Source: Arthrobacter sp. B1805 (lineage in GTDB: Bacteria; Actinomycetota; Actinomycetes; Actinomycetales; Micrococcaceae). From it: DNA of 64,000 nucleotides. Where the stretch lies: positions 1 through 64,000 of the forward strand of contig NZ_PJIQ01000009.1 in NCBI RefSeq assembly GCF_002929745.1. The letters are read 5' to 3'. Under the pieces are notes generated by a model. That model had not been told where the DNA came from. It worked only from the letters and a program-made list of their open reading frames with translations, and ran no database searches. Position 1 is the stretch's first letter. Every line of letters starts with the position of its first letter. The translations under genes and the position numbers were made by a program. Of this stretch, positions 17,736 to 25,275 are shown piece after piece.

Positions 17736-18362
17736 GTGATGAGACTGATCGGGGCTGGAGCGCGGCCCGGTAACGAGGGCACTAAACTCGCGACGGCGTG
17801 GACCCTGCCGAACCTCATCACGGTCATCCGGTTCCTGGGCGTCCCGTTGTTCGTATGGTTCATCAGCGAGCAGAGGTACGGAGCCGCCGTCCTCACGCTC
17901 GTGGTCATCGGGTCCACCGACTGGGTGGACGGCTACGTGGCTCGGCGCCTGAACCAGGTGTCGACCGTGGGCATGTGGCTCGACCCCGTCGCGGATCGGA
18001 CGGCTCTCATCGTCATCGCCGTCACGTTCGTCGTCGACGGCATCGCACCGGCATGGCTGGTGTGGTCCATCGTCATCCCGGACATCGTCCTCATCATCAA
18101 TGCCCTGGTCCTCTTCCGCGGGCCACTGCATCTTCCGGTGGTGACCGTCGGCAAGATCCGGACGGCGATGCTGCTCGTCGGAGCGCCCCTGCTACTCCTC
18201 CACCGCGTGCAGGGCTTCGGCCAGGACTGGATCCTCGTGGTGGCGCAGGGATTGCTCGGCGCGGGGTGCGTACTGCACCTCGTCGCCTTCTACGCCTACT
18301 TCACCGCAGCCCACCGCAAGTACCGGCTGGAGCGGGCCGAACAGCAGTCGTGCCCCTCGTAG
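17736..18362 (+). CDS. CDP-alcohol phosphatidyltransferase (PgsA-like)
   Basis: Moves a phosphatidyl group from CDP-diacylglycerol to an alcohol in the membrane, the step that makes phosphatidylglycerol phosphate, cardiolipin or phosphatidylinositol-type lipids. The 208-residue protein has about five membrane helices and the full signature D-G-x2-A-R-x8-G-x3-D-x3-D in the block from WVDGYVARRL to GMWLDPVADR (residues about 66-90). The acceptor cannot be fixed by the motif; pgsA-type glycerol-3-phosphate transfer is most likely. The start is GTG 17736 or ATG 17739, both after GGGGAGG. The next gene begins inside its last 13 bases. Confidence 0.88.
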   Translation: MMRLIGAGARPGNEGTKLATAWTLPNLITVIRFLGVPLFVWFISEQRYGAAVLTLVVIGSTDWVDGYVARRLNQVSTVGMWLDPVADRTALIVIAVTFVVDGIAPAWLVWSIVIPDIVLIINALVLFRGPLHLPVVTVGKIRTAMLLVGAPLLLLHRVQGFGQDWILVVAQGLLGAGCVLHLVAFYAYFTAAHRKYRLERAEQQSCPS

Positions 18363-19225
18363 CCATAGCGCTGGCCCTGCTGGGGGCGGTCTTCCTCGCG
18401 TTCGGAGCGCAACGCCAGGGTAGCGCCGTGCGGGCGAACACGGGCGGCCTGTCGCTCAGTTCTTCCGGGTTCGCCCGGCTCCTCACCAATCCGCGCTGGC
18501 TGTTCGGCTTGTTCCTGCTCGGCGCGGGAACCGCACTCAACGTCGTCGCCCTGAGCCTGGCAAGCCTGACCGTCGTGCAGCCCATCGGGGCGATCGCGCT
18601 GGTGATCACGACGATCGTCAACTCCCGCGACCAGGGCATCCGCATCAACCGGCCGACCGTTGCCGCCATCACCGCGTGCGTGACCGGCAGCGCCCTCTTC
18701 GTCGTGCTCGCCGTGAACGTCACGCGGGAGAACCACGCCATCGATCCGGCGCAGGAACTGTCCGTGGTGCTCCTGCTGGGTGCCGCCGTCGCGCTCTTCG
18801 GGTCGCTCGCAGTCGTCGGGAGGCACCGACTCAATGCCTTCGCCTACATCCTGGGAGCCGGAGTCCTCTTCGGATTCGTTGCCGTGCTCACCAAGATCGT
18901 CGCCGTCCATCTGCTCGACCCGAACGGGCGCCTCCTGCTCAATGTCCCGCCCCTCACCCTGGTCGCACTCGTGGCGGCCGTCGCTCTCGGAGCATGGTTC
19001 GTCCAGAGCGCTTACGCCACGGGTCCCCCCGACCTCGTGATCGCCGGTCTCACGGTCATCGATCCGATGGTCGGCATCGCGGTGGGCATCACGATCCTCG
19101 ACGAACTCCAGCCGGATGTGCGGACCGTGACCGCGTTGGGGATGGGTGCGGCGGCCCTCATTGCTATTGTGGGGGTCGTCGCCCTGTCCCGCCATCATCC
19201 CGATGTCGTGAAGAGGCAGCGCTGA
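18350..19225 (+). CDS. DMT-type transporter, NIPA-like (possible magnesium or metabolite transporter)
   Basis: A 291-residue membrane protein with about nine hydrophobic helices. The arrangement, with TVVQPIGAIALVITTIVNS near residue 75 and a second-half repeat around LVIAGLTVIDPMVGIAVG, fits the EamA/NIPA branch of the drug/metabolite transporter superfamily, which includes putative Mg2+ transporters; the substrate is not proven. The GTG start at 18350 lies 13 bases before the stop of the phosphatidyltransferase, in another frame, so the two genes overlap and are probably coupled. Upstream of the GTG the same frame is open but encodes only Arg/His-rich shadow sequence. Confidence 0.75.
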   Translation: MPLVAIALALLGAVFLAFGAQRQGSAVRANTGGLSLSSSGFARLLTNPRWLFGLFLLGAGTALNVVALSLASLTVVQPIGAIALVITTIVNSRDQGIRINRPTVAAITACVTGSALFVVLAVNVTRENHAIDPAQELSVVLLLGAAVALFGSLAVVGRHRLNAFAYILGAGVLFGFVAVLTKIVAVHLLDPNGRLLLNVPPLTLVALVAAVALGAWFVQSAYATGPPDLVIAGLTVIDPMVGIAVGITILDELQPDVRTVTALGMGAAALIAIVGVVALSRHHPDVVKRQR

Positions 19226-19278
19226 TGCAACCCACCACAGTTCCGCCCAGTACACCGACCCAGGGGATCCACGCGTGA
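19225..19278 (+). CDS. Candidate 17-residue mini-ORF bridging two genes
   Basis: The ATG overlaps the stop of the NIPA-like gene by one base (TGATG), and its TGA overlaps the GTG start of the glycosyltransferase (GTGA). The 17-residue Pro/Thr-rich product starts MQPTTVPPSTPTQGIHA. It may act only as a ribosome path between the two genes. Its codon use (ACA, AGT, GTT) is less GC-biased than the neighbours, so it may not be a real coding gene. Confidence 0.3.
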   Translation: MQPTTVPPSTPTQGIHA

Positions 19279-20525
19279 GTTACCCGGCTGATTCCAAGCC
19301 TCTGACCATCCTGATCGCTGCGGACACCTATCCGCCCAACGTGAACGGTGCGGCCCAGTTCGGCTACCGCCTGGCGAAGGGGATGTCGGGACGCGGTCAT
19401 GAAGTGCACGTGCTCGCTCCGCGCGCGTCCAACGGCAGGAGCTACACCGAGCCGGGCGGTGACTGGACGGTGCACCGCCTCCGTTCGCACAGTGTGCCGA
19501 CGCACGACTACTGGCGCATCTGCCTTCCCTGGGAGATCAAGCGGGACATCAGCCTGCTCTTCGACCAGGTCCAGCCCGATGTCGTCCACATCCAGTGCCA
19601 CTACATGGTCGGCGAGTACACGCTGTACGAGGCCGTGAAGCGTGGCATCCGCGTGGTGGCCACGAACCACTTCATGCCGGAGAACCTCAATCCCTTCCTG
19701 CCGTTCCCCGCGTGGCTGAAGAGGATCGTCGCGAAGAACTCCTGGAAGGACATGGGCAAGGTGATGAGCAAGGCCGCAGCGGTCACCACACCGACTCCCC
19801 TCGCGGCCAAGGCGATGCACGACCACGCTTTCCTGCGCGAGGTGCTGCCCGTCTCGAACGGCATCGACTCGGCTGGGTACGAACTCCGGCCGGGTGAGGT
19901 GATCGAGCCCCACGAGCACCCCACCGTGCTCTTCGTCGGCCGTCTCGCCGAGGAGAAACACATCGACGTCCTGATCGACGCCGTGGCCAAGACCCCGGAA
20001 CACCTCCGAGTCCATCTCGAGGTCGTCGGAGGCGGGGAGGTGAAACCGGCGCTGCAGGCGCAGGCTGCCCGGCTCGGCATCGGTGACCGTGTCGTCTTCA
20101 GGGGCCTGATCGACGACGACGAGCTGCGCAAGAGCTACATCCGGGCGTCGGTGTTCTGCCAGCCCGGCACCGCGGAGCTGCAGTCGCTCGTCACGCTCGA
20201 GGCGATGTCCGCGTCCACCCCTGTACTCCTCGCCAATGCCATGGCGCTTCCACACCTCGTGTCCGACGGCGAGAACGGTTACCTGTTCACCCCAGGGGAC
20301 TCCGACGAGCTCGGCCGCCGCATCACGGAGATCCTGGAGCTGTCGCAGGAGGACCAGCGGAAGATGGGAGCCGCGAGTCGCGAGTTGGTCGGCAAGCACG
20401 ACATCTCTGCGACTCTCGCGACGTTCGAGGGCCTGTACTACGGGACGCTCCGCGCCGACCTCCATGCCGGCTCCTCCACCGCCGAAGCCGCCCGAGAGCC
20501 CAGTGGGACCGCCTTCAGCGGGTAG
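19275..20525 (+). CDS. Glycosyltransferase family 4 protein
   Basis: A 416-residue GT-B-fold retaining glycosyltransferase that uses a nucleotide sugar. The acceptor-side N-terminal domain starts with IAADTYPPNVNGAAQFGYRL, the glycine-rich loop typical of GT4 enzymes. The donor-side domain carries LFVGRLAEEKHIDVLIDAV and the E-x7-E type region AELQSLVTLEAMS near residue 300. Enzymes of this kind in Actinobacteria act on phosphatidylinositol mannosides and glycolipids, and its place after a phosphatidyltransferase supports a lipid glycan role, though this is inference. The GTG start follows AGGGG at eight bases. Confidence 0.87.
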   Translation: MSYPADSKPLTILIAADTYPPNVNGAAQFGYRLAKGMSGRGHEVHVLAPRASNGRSYTEPGGDWTVHRLRSHSVPTHDYWRICLPWEIKRDISLLFDQVQPDVVHIQCHYMVGEYTLYEAVKRGIRVVATNHFMPENLNPFLPFPAWLKRIVAKNSWKDMGKVMSKAAAVTTPTPLAAKAMHDHAFLREVLPVSNGIDSAGYELRPGEVIEPHEHPTVLFVGRLAEEKHIDVLIDAVAKTPEHLRVHLEVVGGGEVKPALQAQAARLGIGDRVVFRGLIDDDELRKSYIRASVFCQPGTAELQSLVTLEAMSASTPVLLANAMALPHLVSDGENGYLFTPGDSDELGRRITEILELSQEDQRKMGAASRELVGKHDISATLATFEGLYYGTLRADLHAGSSTAEAAREPSGTAFSG

Positions 20526-20609
20526 GACGCTGCCGTCCGCATACAATAGGACTCGCGTTCGATGCCTGGCGTAGGCCGGCAGCAGCGCAGCGGGAACCGT
20601 CGGTTCCTC

Positions 20610-20683
20610 GGGGCTGTAGCTCAGCTGGTTAGAGCAGCGGACTCATAATCCGTTTGTCCTGGGTTCAAGCCCCAGCAGCCCTA
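20610..20683 (+). tRNA. tRNA with CAT anticodon, probably tRNA-Ile2 (alternatively elongator tRNA-Met)
   Basis: Acceptor GGGGCTG (20610-20616) pairs with CAGCCCT (20676-20682) with one G-T pair at the end, and the discriminator is A20683. The anticodon stem GCGGA/TCCGT encloses CTCATAA, with CAT at 20644-20646. The T-arm is CTGGG/CCCAG. It is not an initiator: pair 1-72 is formed and no GGG/CCC anticodon-stem signature is present. The AGAGCAGCGGAC arm resembles Ile2 tRNAs that are read as isoleucine after lysidine modification. CCA is not encoded. Confidence 0.9.
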
Positions 20684-20702
20684 CGGCGAGGTTGACCCTC
20701 GC

Positions 20703-20735
20703 GATGCGCCGTCCGCTCACAGCGGGCGGCGCATC
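20703..20735 (+). terminator. Terminator hairpin after the CAT tRNA
   Basis: GATGCGCCGTCCGC (20703-20716) and GCGGGCGGCGCATC (20722-20735) form a 14-base-pair stem with one G-T pair and a five-base loop. A short tail GTCCGTTTC follows. Confidence 0.7.
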
Positions 20736-20786
20736 GTCCGTTTCGGGGGATTCCCCGACCCGAGTCCTCCGCTCGATCCACTGGCG

Positions 20787-20814
20787 CCCTAAGTTACCGG
20801 CGAGTAACCTAGGG
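20787..20814 (+). promoter_or_regulatory. Near-perfect 28-bp palindrome, TetR-type operator, over a TAACCT -10
   Basis: Left arm CCCTAAGTTAC (20787-20797), six-base spacer, right arm GTAACCTAGGG (20804-20814): ten of eleven arm positions match. TAACCT at 20805-20810 inside the right arm is a likely -10 hexamer, so a bound repressor would block transcription of the acyl-CoA dehydrogenase gene. The regulator is not encoded next to it. Confidence 0.75.
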
Positions 20815-20816
20815 CC

Positions 20817-20894
20817 ATGAGCGCTTCGAGCGCTCGTCAACGGTCCACTGGAAAGTGCTGGTCGCCGATGACCAGAGCGAAGGAATCCCGATGA
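20817..20894 (+). CDS. Candidate leaderless 25-residue leader ORF overlapping the acyl-CoA dehydrogenase start
   Basis: ATG 20817 lies six bases after the -10 TAACCT, so it would be at the 5' end of the transcript. The frame runs 25 codons and its TGA (20892-20894) overlaps the ATG of the dehydrogenase (ATGA). This looks like a translationally coupled leader cistron. The product starts MSASSARQRSTGKCWSPMTR; it has one Cys and one Trp and no run of a single amino acid that would suggest attenuation. Confidence 0.4.
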   Translation: MSASSARQRSTGKCWSPMTRAKESR

Positions 20895-22081
20895 GCAAGA
20901 CGTCGATCGATGTCAACAACCTCCCGTATCCCGGCGGCGACTTCTATGCGTTCGAGGAGTTGCTCTCCGACAAGGAGCGCGCGCGGCTGGAGGAGATCCG
21001 TGCCTGGCTCGCCCGCGAGGTGCGGCCGAACGCCGTCGAGTGGTGGAACCAGGGCGTGTTCCCCAAGGACCTCATCCCCAGGATCGCCGAACTGGATCCT
21101 GTGAGCCCGGTCCATCGTCAGGGCTACTCCAACCTGTTCGCCGGCATCACGCACGCGGAATTCACCAGGGCGGACACCTCGATCGCCACCTTCATGGGCG
21201 TCCACGACGGATTGTTCACAGGCTCCATCGAGGCGCTCGCCTCCAGGGAGCAGCAGGAGGAATGGCTGCCGGACATCTACGCCATGAGGAAGATCGGGGC
21301 GTTCGGCCTGACCGAGCCCCTCGGCGGTTCCGACGTCGCCGGAGGTACCCGGACGACGGCGCGGCGCGACGGAACGTCCTGGGTACTCAACGGGGCAAAG
21401 CGCTGGATCGGGAATGCCACGTTCTCCGACTGGGTCGTCGTCTATGCGCGCGACCTCGAGGACAACCAGGTCAAGGGCTTCATGGTCGACACCACCACGC
21501 CGGGCTTCACCTCGACGAAGATCGAGAACAAGATCGCCCTGCGCGCCGTGGAGAACGCCGACATAGTCCTCGACAACGTGGTGGTGTCCGACGACTTCCA
21601 CCTCAAGGGTGCGAACAGCTTCCGGGACACCAACAAGGTCCTCAAGGTGACGAGGCTCGCCGTGGGCTGGCAGGCCGTGGGCCAGCAGCTCGCCGCCTTC
21701 GACGTCGCCCGCCGTTACGCCGTCGAACGCGAGCAGTTCGGCCGGCCGATCGCGAGCTTCCAGCTGGTGCAACAGCAGCTCGTCCAGATCCTCGGCAACG
21801 CGATGAGCTCGATGGGCATGATGGTCCGCCTGTCCCAGCTCGAGGACGCAGGCAAGGCGAAGGATGAACAGTCGGCACTGGCGAAAGCCTTCACCACGGC
21901 CAGGATGCGCGAGAGCGTGGCGGCAGGGCGCAACATCCTGGGTGGCAACGGGATCGTCACGGACTACGGGATGGCGAAGATCTTTTCCGACGCGGAAGCG
22001 ATCTACTCCTACGAGGGCACGCAGGAGATCAATACACTCGTCGCGGGCAGGTCGATCACAGGGATTGCTGCCTTCGTCTAG
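20891..22081 (+). CDS. Acyl-CoA dehydrogenase, glutaryl-CoA dehydrogenase-like
   Basis: FAD-dependent alpha,beta-dehydrogenation of an acyl-CoA, feeding electrons to ETF. The 396-residue protein has the FAD/acyl-CoA signature GAFGLTEPLGGSDVAGG, NGAKRWIGNATFSDW, and the C-terminal block GGNGIVTDYGMAKI then SYEGTQEINTLVAGRSITG, in which the Glu of YEGT is the expected catalytic base. The YEGT...L-x-x-GR-x-ITG ending and the final IAAF are like glutaryl-CoA dehydrogenase, which also decarboxylates, but substrate residues cannot be checked here. AAGGAAT before ATG 20891 is a good ribosome-binding site. The gene stands alone behind a palindromic operator. Confidence 0.88.
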   Translation: MSKTSIDVNNLPYPGGDFYAFEELLSDKERARLEEIRAWLAREVRPNAVEWWNQGVFPKDLIPRIAELDPVSPVHRQGYSNLFAGITHAEFTRADTSIATFMGVHDGLFTGSIEALASREQQEEWLPDIYAMRKIGAFGLTEPLGGSDVAGGTRTTARRDGTSWVLNGAKRWIGNATFSDWVVVYARDLEDNQVKGFMVDTTTPGFTSTKIENKIALRAVENADIVLDNVVVSDDFHLKGANSFRDTNKVLKVTRLAVGWQAVGQQLAAFDVARRYAVEREQFGRPIASFQLVQQQLVQILGNAMSSMGMMVRLSQLEDAGKAKDEQSALAKAFTTARMRESVAAGRNILGGNGIVTDYGMAKIFSDAEAIYSYEGTQEINTLVAGRSITGIAAFV

Positions 22082-22143
22082 GAACGAATACCTGCGGCGC
22101 ATCCGACCCGGCGCCCCGCTGGATGGCTGAGCAGGATTGTCGG

Positions 22144-22809
22144 TCACCCTGCAAGCGGCAGCAGCACCGATGGGCGGCGGTCCATGACGAAGGACAGCGG
22201 ATCGACGTATTCGCCGTCCGCCCGCACGCCCCAGTGGAGGCACGGGAATCCGCAGTGCCCCCGGGCCTCGCCCGTCGCTGTGGCGAGGGCCCCGACGACG
22301 TCGCCCGCCGCGACCCGCTGACCCTTCAGCAGGGCCGTCTCGACCGGTTCGAAACTGCTGATCCGGCCGCCGCCGTGATCGATCGACAGCACACCACGGT
22401 TCACGACCGTGCCTGCGAAGAAGACGACGCCGTCCGCGGGGCTCAGGATGGCCGCTGACTCTTCCGCGCCGGTGGAGAGGTCCACGCCACGGTGACCCCG
22501 TTGCCACGTCCGGGGTGGTTTCTCGAAGGTTCGCAGCACCGTCGGTACCGGCTCCAGCGGCCACGACCACTCAGGGACGAACACCTCCGGACCGCGCTGC
22601 TCCGGGAGCGTGGAAGAGCCGGGCCACCCGGTGACGGGGAAAGGCGGCGAACCCGTGGCCGGGCCTGCGGAACCGCTGACGAACGCGGCTGCCAGACAGA
22701 GCACGAGGGCGAAGAGCCGGCGATGGTGGCTGGGATGGTGGCAGGGGTGGCTCGGCCGGCTGCGGGGAGCGCGGGCCGTGCGCGCGATCGGCGACGTGGC
22801 GACAGGCAT
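22144..22809 (-). CDS. Secreted M23-family (LytM-like) peptidase or peptidase-like protein
   Basis: About 221 residues from ATG 22809: a short basic N-terminus, a signal-like hydrophobic stretch LFALVLCLAAAFVSG, then a C-terminal Peptidase_M23 domain with GHRGVDLS (Zn-binding H-x3-D) and a CLHWGVR segment where the classical H-x-H motif is expected. The first His is Cys here, a pattern I recall in actinobacterial members, so peptidoglycan hydrolysis is uncertain and the domain may serve as a cell-wall-binding or regulatory module. ATG 22860 and ATG 22932 are in-frame alternatives that would add a poorly conserved basic extension. It is convergent with the acyl-CoA dehydrogenase gene and divergent from rpsB. 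Confidence 0.78.
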   Translation of the reverse strand: MPVATSPIARTARAPRSRPSHPCHHPSHHRRLFALVLCLAAAFVSGSAGPATGSPPFPVTGWPGSSTLPEQRGPEVFVPEWSWPLEPVPTVLRTFEKPPRTWQRGHRGVDLSTGAEESAAILSPADGVVFFAGTVVNRGVLSIDHGGGRISSFEPVETALLKGQRVAAGDVVGALATATGEARGHCGFPCLHWGVRADGEYVDPLSFVMDRRPSVLLPLAG

Positions 22810-23217
22810 GCATCGACACTGCCCGTCATCGACCGGCGCCGGGGCGTCCGCAGCATCCATGTGGAAAAAGTGCCGCTCCCCCGCCCTGCGGGGGGAGCCG
22901 CTGGGCCGTCGTTCCCGCCGGGGCGCGCCCATCCGCTGTAGTACACTTGTTCCAGCAGCCTGCTGCTCCCATGTGCACCCGCCTTCGGCATCGATGCGGC
23001 ATGGGATCTCCGGGCTGACTACGCGTGCCTGCGATTCGGAGCCCACGAGGGCTGCCAAAGTGTCCACCCCGCGGTCCGGCTGAGTCCGGTAGGGGAGGGG
23101 ACGTCCCCGCGACGACCAGGTACCAGGAAGTGCCGACCACCCTGGTCTGCACCGAGATAACCGTCAACAAGCAGAGGCAGCGCACAGCGCTGAAGCCCTG
23201 CTGAAGAAAGGCATGAC
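22810..23217 (+). promoter_or_regulatory. Divergent control region and long leader of rpsB
   Basis: 408 bases without a supported gene. TACACT at 22942-22947 is a possible forward -10, which would give rpsB a leader of about 260 bases. A hairpin GACCAGG (23114-23120)/CCTGGTC (23141-23147) lies in that leader, with a second CCAGG copy inside the loop. The rpsB ribosome-binding site is GAAAGG just before the ATG. Ribosomal protein S2 is known to regulate its own leader in other bacteria, so this is a candidate autoregulatory leader. No -35 is clear. Confidence 0.45.
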
Positions 23218-24129
23218 ATGCCAGTCGTAACCATGCGCCAGCTGCTCGACAGCGGCGTCCACTTCGGTCACCAGACCCGCCGTTGGAACCCGAAGATGAA
23301 GCGTTTCATCTTCACCGAGCGCAACGGCATCTACATCATCGACCTCCAGCAGTCGCTGGGATACATCGACCGCGCGTACGAGTTCGTCAAGGCCACCGTC
23401 GCCCACGGCGGAACCGTCCTCTTCGTCGGCACGAAGAAGCAGGCACAGGAAGCGATCGCCGACCAGGCGACGCGCGTCGGCCAGCCCTACGTGAACCAGC
23501 GCTGGCTCGGTGGCATGCTCACCAACTTCCAGACGGTGTCCAAGCGCATCCAGCGCATGAAGGAACTCGAAGAGATCGACTTCGACGACGTCGCCGGCTC
23601 GGGACACACGAAGAAGGAGCTCCTGCTCCTGAAGCGTGAGCTCACCAAGCTCCAGAGCAACCTCGGCGGCATCCGCAACCTGACGAAGGCCCCCTCCGTC
23701 ATCTGGGTCGTGGACACGAAGAAGGAACACCTCGCCATCGACGAGGCGAAGAAGCTGAACATCCCCGTCGTCGCGATCCTCGACACCAACTGCGATCCCG
23801 ACGAGGTCGACTTCCCGATCCCGGGCAACGACGACGCCATCCGCGCCGTCAACCTGCTGACACGCGTCGTAGCCGACGCCGTGGCCGAAGGCCTCATTGC
23901 ACGCAACAACCGCGCCAGCGGTAACGATGCTGCTGCAGCCGAGGAGCCCATGGCCGAGTGGGAGCGCGAACTGCTCGAGGGCGATGCCGCAACCGAGGCA
24001 ACCGCTCCTGCGACCTCCGAGTCGCCGGCCCCGGATCAGGCTCCGGCCGAGGCCGAGGCGCTCGCCGCCGAAGCGCCTGCAGCAGCCGACGTGCCTGCTG
24101 AGGAAGTCTCCGCCAGCGACACCAAGTAG
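23218..24129 (+). CDS. rpsB: 30S ribosomal protein S2
   Basis: Structural protein of the small ribosomal subunit. The start [20 protein letters not shown] and the conserved [20 protein letters not shown] and [13 protein letters not shown] stretches are diagnostic. The protein is 303 residues; the conserved domain ends near residue 235 and is followed by an Ala/Glu/Pro-rich tail of about 65 residues, which is usual in Micrococcaceae but longer than the 240-residue E. coli protein. It leads the rpsB-tsf pair and is separated from tsf by a strong hairpin. Confidence 0.98.
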   Translation: MPVVTMRQLLDSGVHFGHQTRRWNPKMKRFIFTERNGIYIIDLQQSLGYIDRAYEFVKATVAHGGTVLFVGTKKQAQEAIADQATRVGQPYVNQRWLGGMLTNFQTVSKRIQRMKELEEIDFDDVAGSGHTKKELLLLKRELTKLQSNLGGIRNLTKAPSVIWVVDTKKEHLAIDEAKKLNIPVVAILDTNCDPDEVDFPIPGNDDAIRAVNLLTRVVADAVAEGLIARNNRASGNDAAAAEEPMAEWERELLEGDAATEATAPATSESPAPDQAPAEAEALAAEAPAAADVPAEEVSASDTK

Positions 24130-24137
24130 TTCCCGTT

Positions 24138-24173
24138 GCGTAAGGGGTGTGGGTCGAACCACGCCCCTTACGC
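24138..24173 (+). terminator. Hairpin between rpsB and tsf (attenuator-like)
   Basis: GCGTAAGGGGTGTGG (24138-24152) and CCACGCCCCTTACGC (24159-24173) form a 15-base-pair stem with one G-T pair and a six-base loop. There is no T-run after it, so it may partly reduce read-through into tsf or stabilise the rpsB end. Confidence 0.65.
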
Positions 24174-24264
24174 ATGTTCCGCAGGTGTTCATCGCATGAC
24201 GCTTGCACCGGGGGCCACGGCCCACGGAAGCTCTTCGTAGATCCACTTCAACTTAGGAGTTCGT

Positions 24265-25101
24265 ATGGCAAATTTCACTGCCGCTGACATCAAGGCCCTG
24301 CGCGAGCGCACGGGCGCCGGCATGATGGACGTCAAGAAGGCCCTCGACGAAGCCGACGGCGACGCCGACAAGGCCCTGGAACTGATTCGCATCAAGGGCC
24401 TCAAGGGCGCGACGAAGCGCGAGGGACGCTCGACTGCCGAAGGCCTCGTCGCAGCTCGCGTCGACGGCAACGTCGGCGTCATGGTGGAGGTCAACTGCGA
24501 GACCGACTTCGTCGCGAAGGCCGGACCGTTCATCGACTTCTCGAACAAGGTGCTCGCCGCGGCCATCCAGTCCGGCGCCACCGACGTCGAGAGCCTGCTC
24601 GCGTTCGAGCTCGACGGCAAGCCGGTGTCCGAGCACGTCATCGAAGCCGGTGCACTGCTCGGCGAGAAGGTCGACGTTCGTCGTATCGCTCGCATCGAGG
24701 GCCAGATCGTGGACGCGTACCTGCACAAGACGTCCAAGGACCTTCCCGCCCAGGTCGGCGTGCTCTTCGCCGTCGAGGGCTCGGGCGACGCCGCAGTGGA
24801 GGCAGCGCACGACGTCGCGGTCCACATCGCTGCGTACTCGCCGACCTACCTGACCCGTGAGGATGTTCCCGCCGAGCTCGTCGAGTCGGAGCGCCGCATC
24901 GCCGATGAGACGGCCCGCGCAGAGGGCAAGCCCGAGCAGGCTCTCGCCAAGATCGTCGAAGGACGCCTCACCGGCTTCTTCAAGGAGGGTGTCCTGGTCG
25001 ACCAGGCATTCGCCAAGGACGCCAAGAAGTCCGTCGCCAAGGTCCTCGCGGACGCCGGAGCGAACGCGACCGCGTTCGCACGCTTCCGCGTCGGAGCCTA
25101 G
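24265..25101 (+). CDS. tsf: Elongation factor Ts
   Basis: Nucleotide-exchange factor for EF-Tu. The 278-residue protein starts MANFTAADIKALRERTGAGM, contains the TDFVAK-type core (NCETDFVAKAGPF), the UBA-like N-terminal domain (residues 1-50), and the central dimerisation region, and ends near FARFRVGA. Length and order (rpsB-tsf-pyrH-frr) are standard. TTAGGAG lies before the ATG. A terminator follows 30 bases after the stop. Confidence 0.98.
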   Translation: MANFTAADIKALRERTGAGMMDVKKALDEADGDADKALELIRIKGLKGATKREGRSTAEGLVAARVDGNVGVMVEVNCETDFVAKAGPFIDFSNKVLAAAIQSGATDVESLLAFELDGKPVSEHVIEAGALLGEKVDVRRIARIEGQIVDAYLHKTSKDLPAQVGVLFAVEGSGDAAVEAAHDVAVHIAAYSPTYLTREDVPAELVESERRIADETARAEGKPEQALAKIVEGRLTGFFKEGVLVDQAFAKDAKKSVAKVLADAGANATAFARFRVGA

Positions 25102-25131
25102 GCCAGGAGCCTGCTCCGCAGCACGAAGGTG

Positions 25132-25164
25132 AAGGGCGGCCGCCAGCCGGTGGCCGCCCTTTCC
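25132..25164 (+). terminator. Intrinsic terminator after tsf
   Basis: AAGGGCGGCC (25132-25141) and GGCCGCCCTT (25152-25161) form a ten-base-pair stem with a ten-base loop, followed by TTCC. It separates rpsB-tsf from the pyrH unit. Confidence 0.75.
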
Positions 25165-25184
25165 TGCGCCCGGGAGGCGCGCCG

Positions 25185-25190
25185 TATCCT
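25185..25190 (+). promoter_or_regulatory. Candidate -10 element for pyrH
   Basis: TATCCT lies just after the tsf terminator and 86 bases before pyrH, giving a leader of about 80 bases. No good -35 is visible. Confidence 0.35.
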
Positions 25191-25275
25191 GTAACGGGTC
25201 CGGCAACACCCCGCACCTCGTACAACCGGCCGCCCGACCAGGAGCGGCCACCAGCCAACGCCCGGGAGGCATTTC

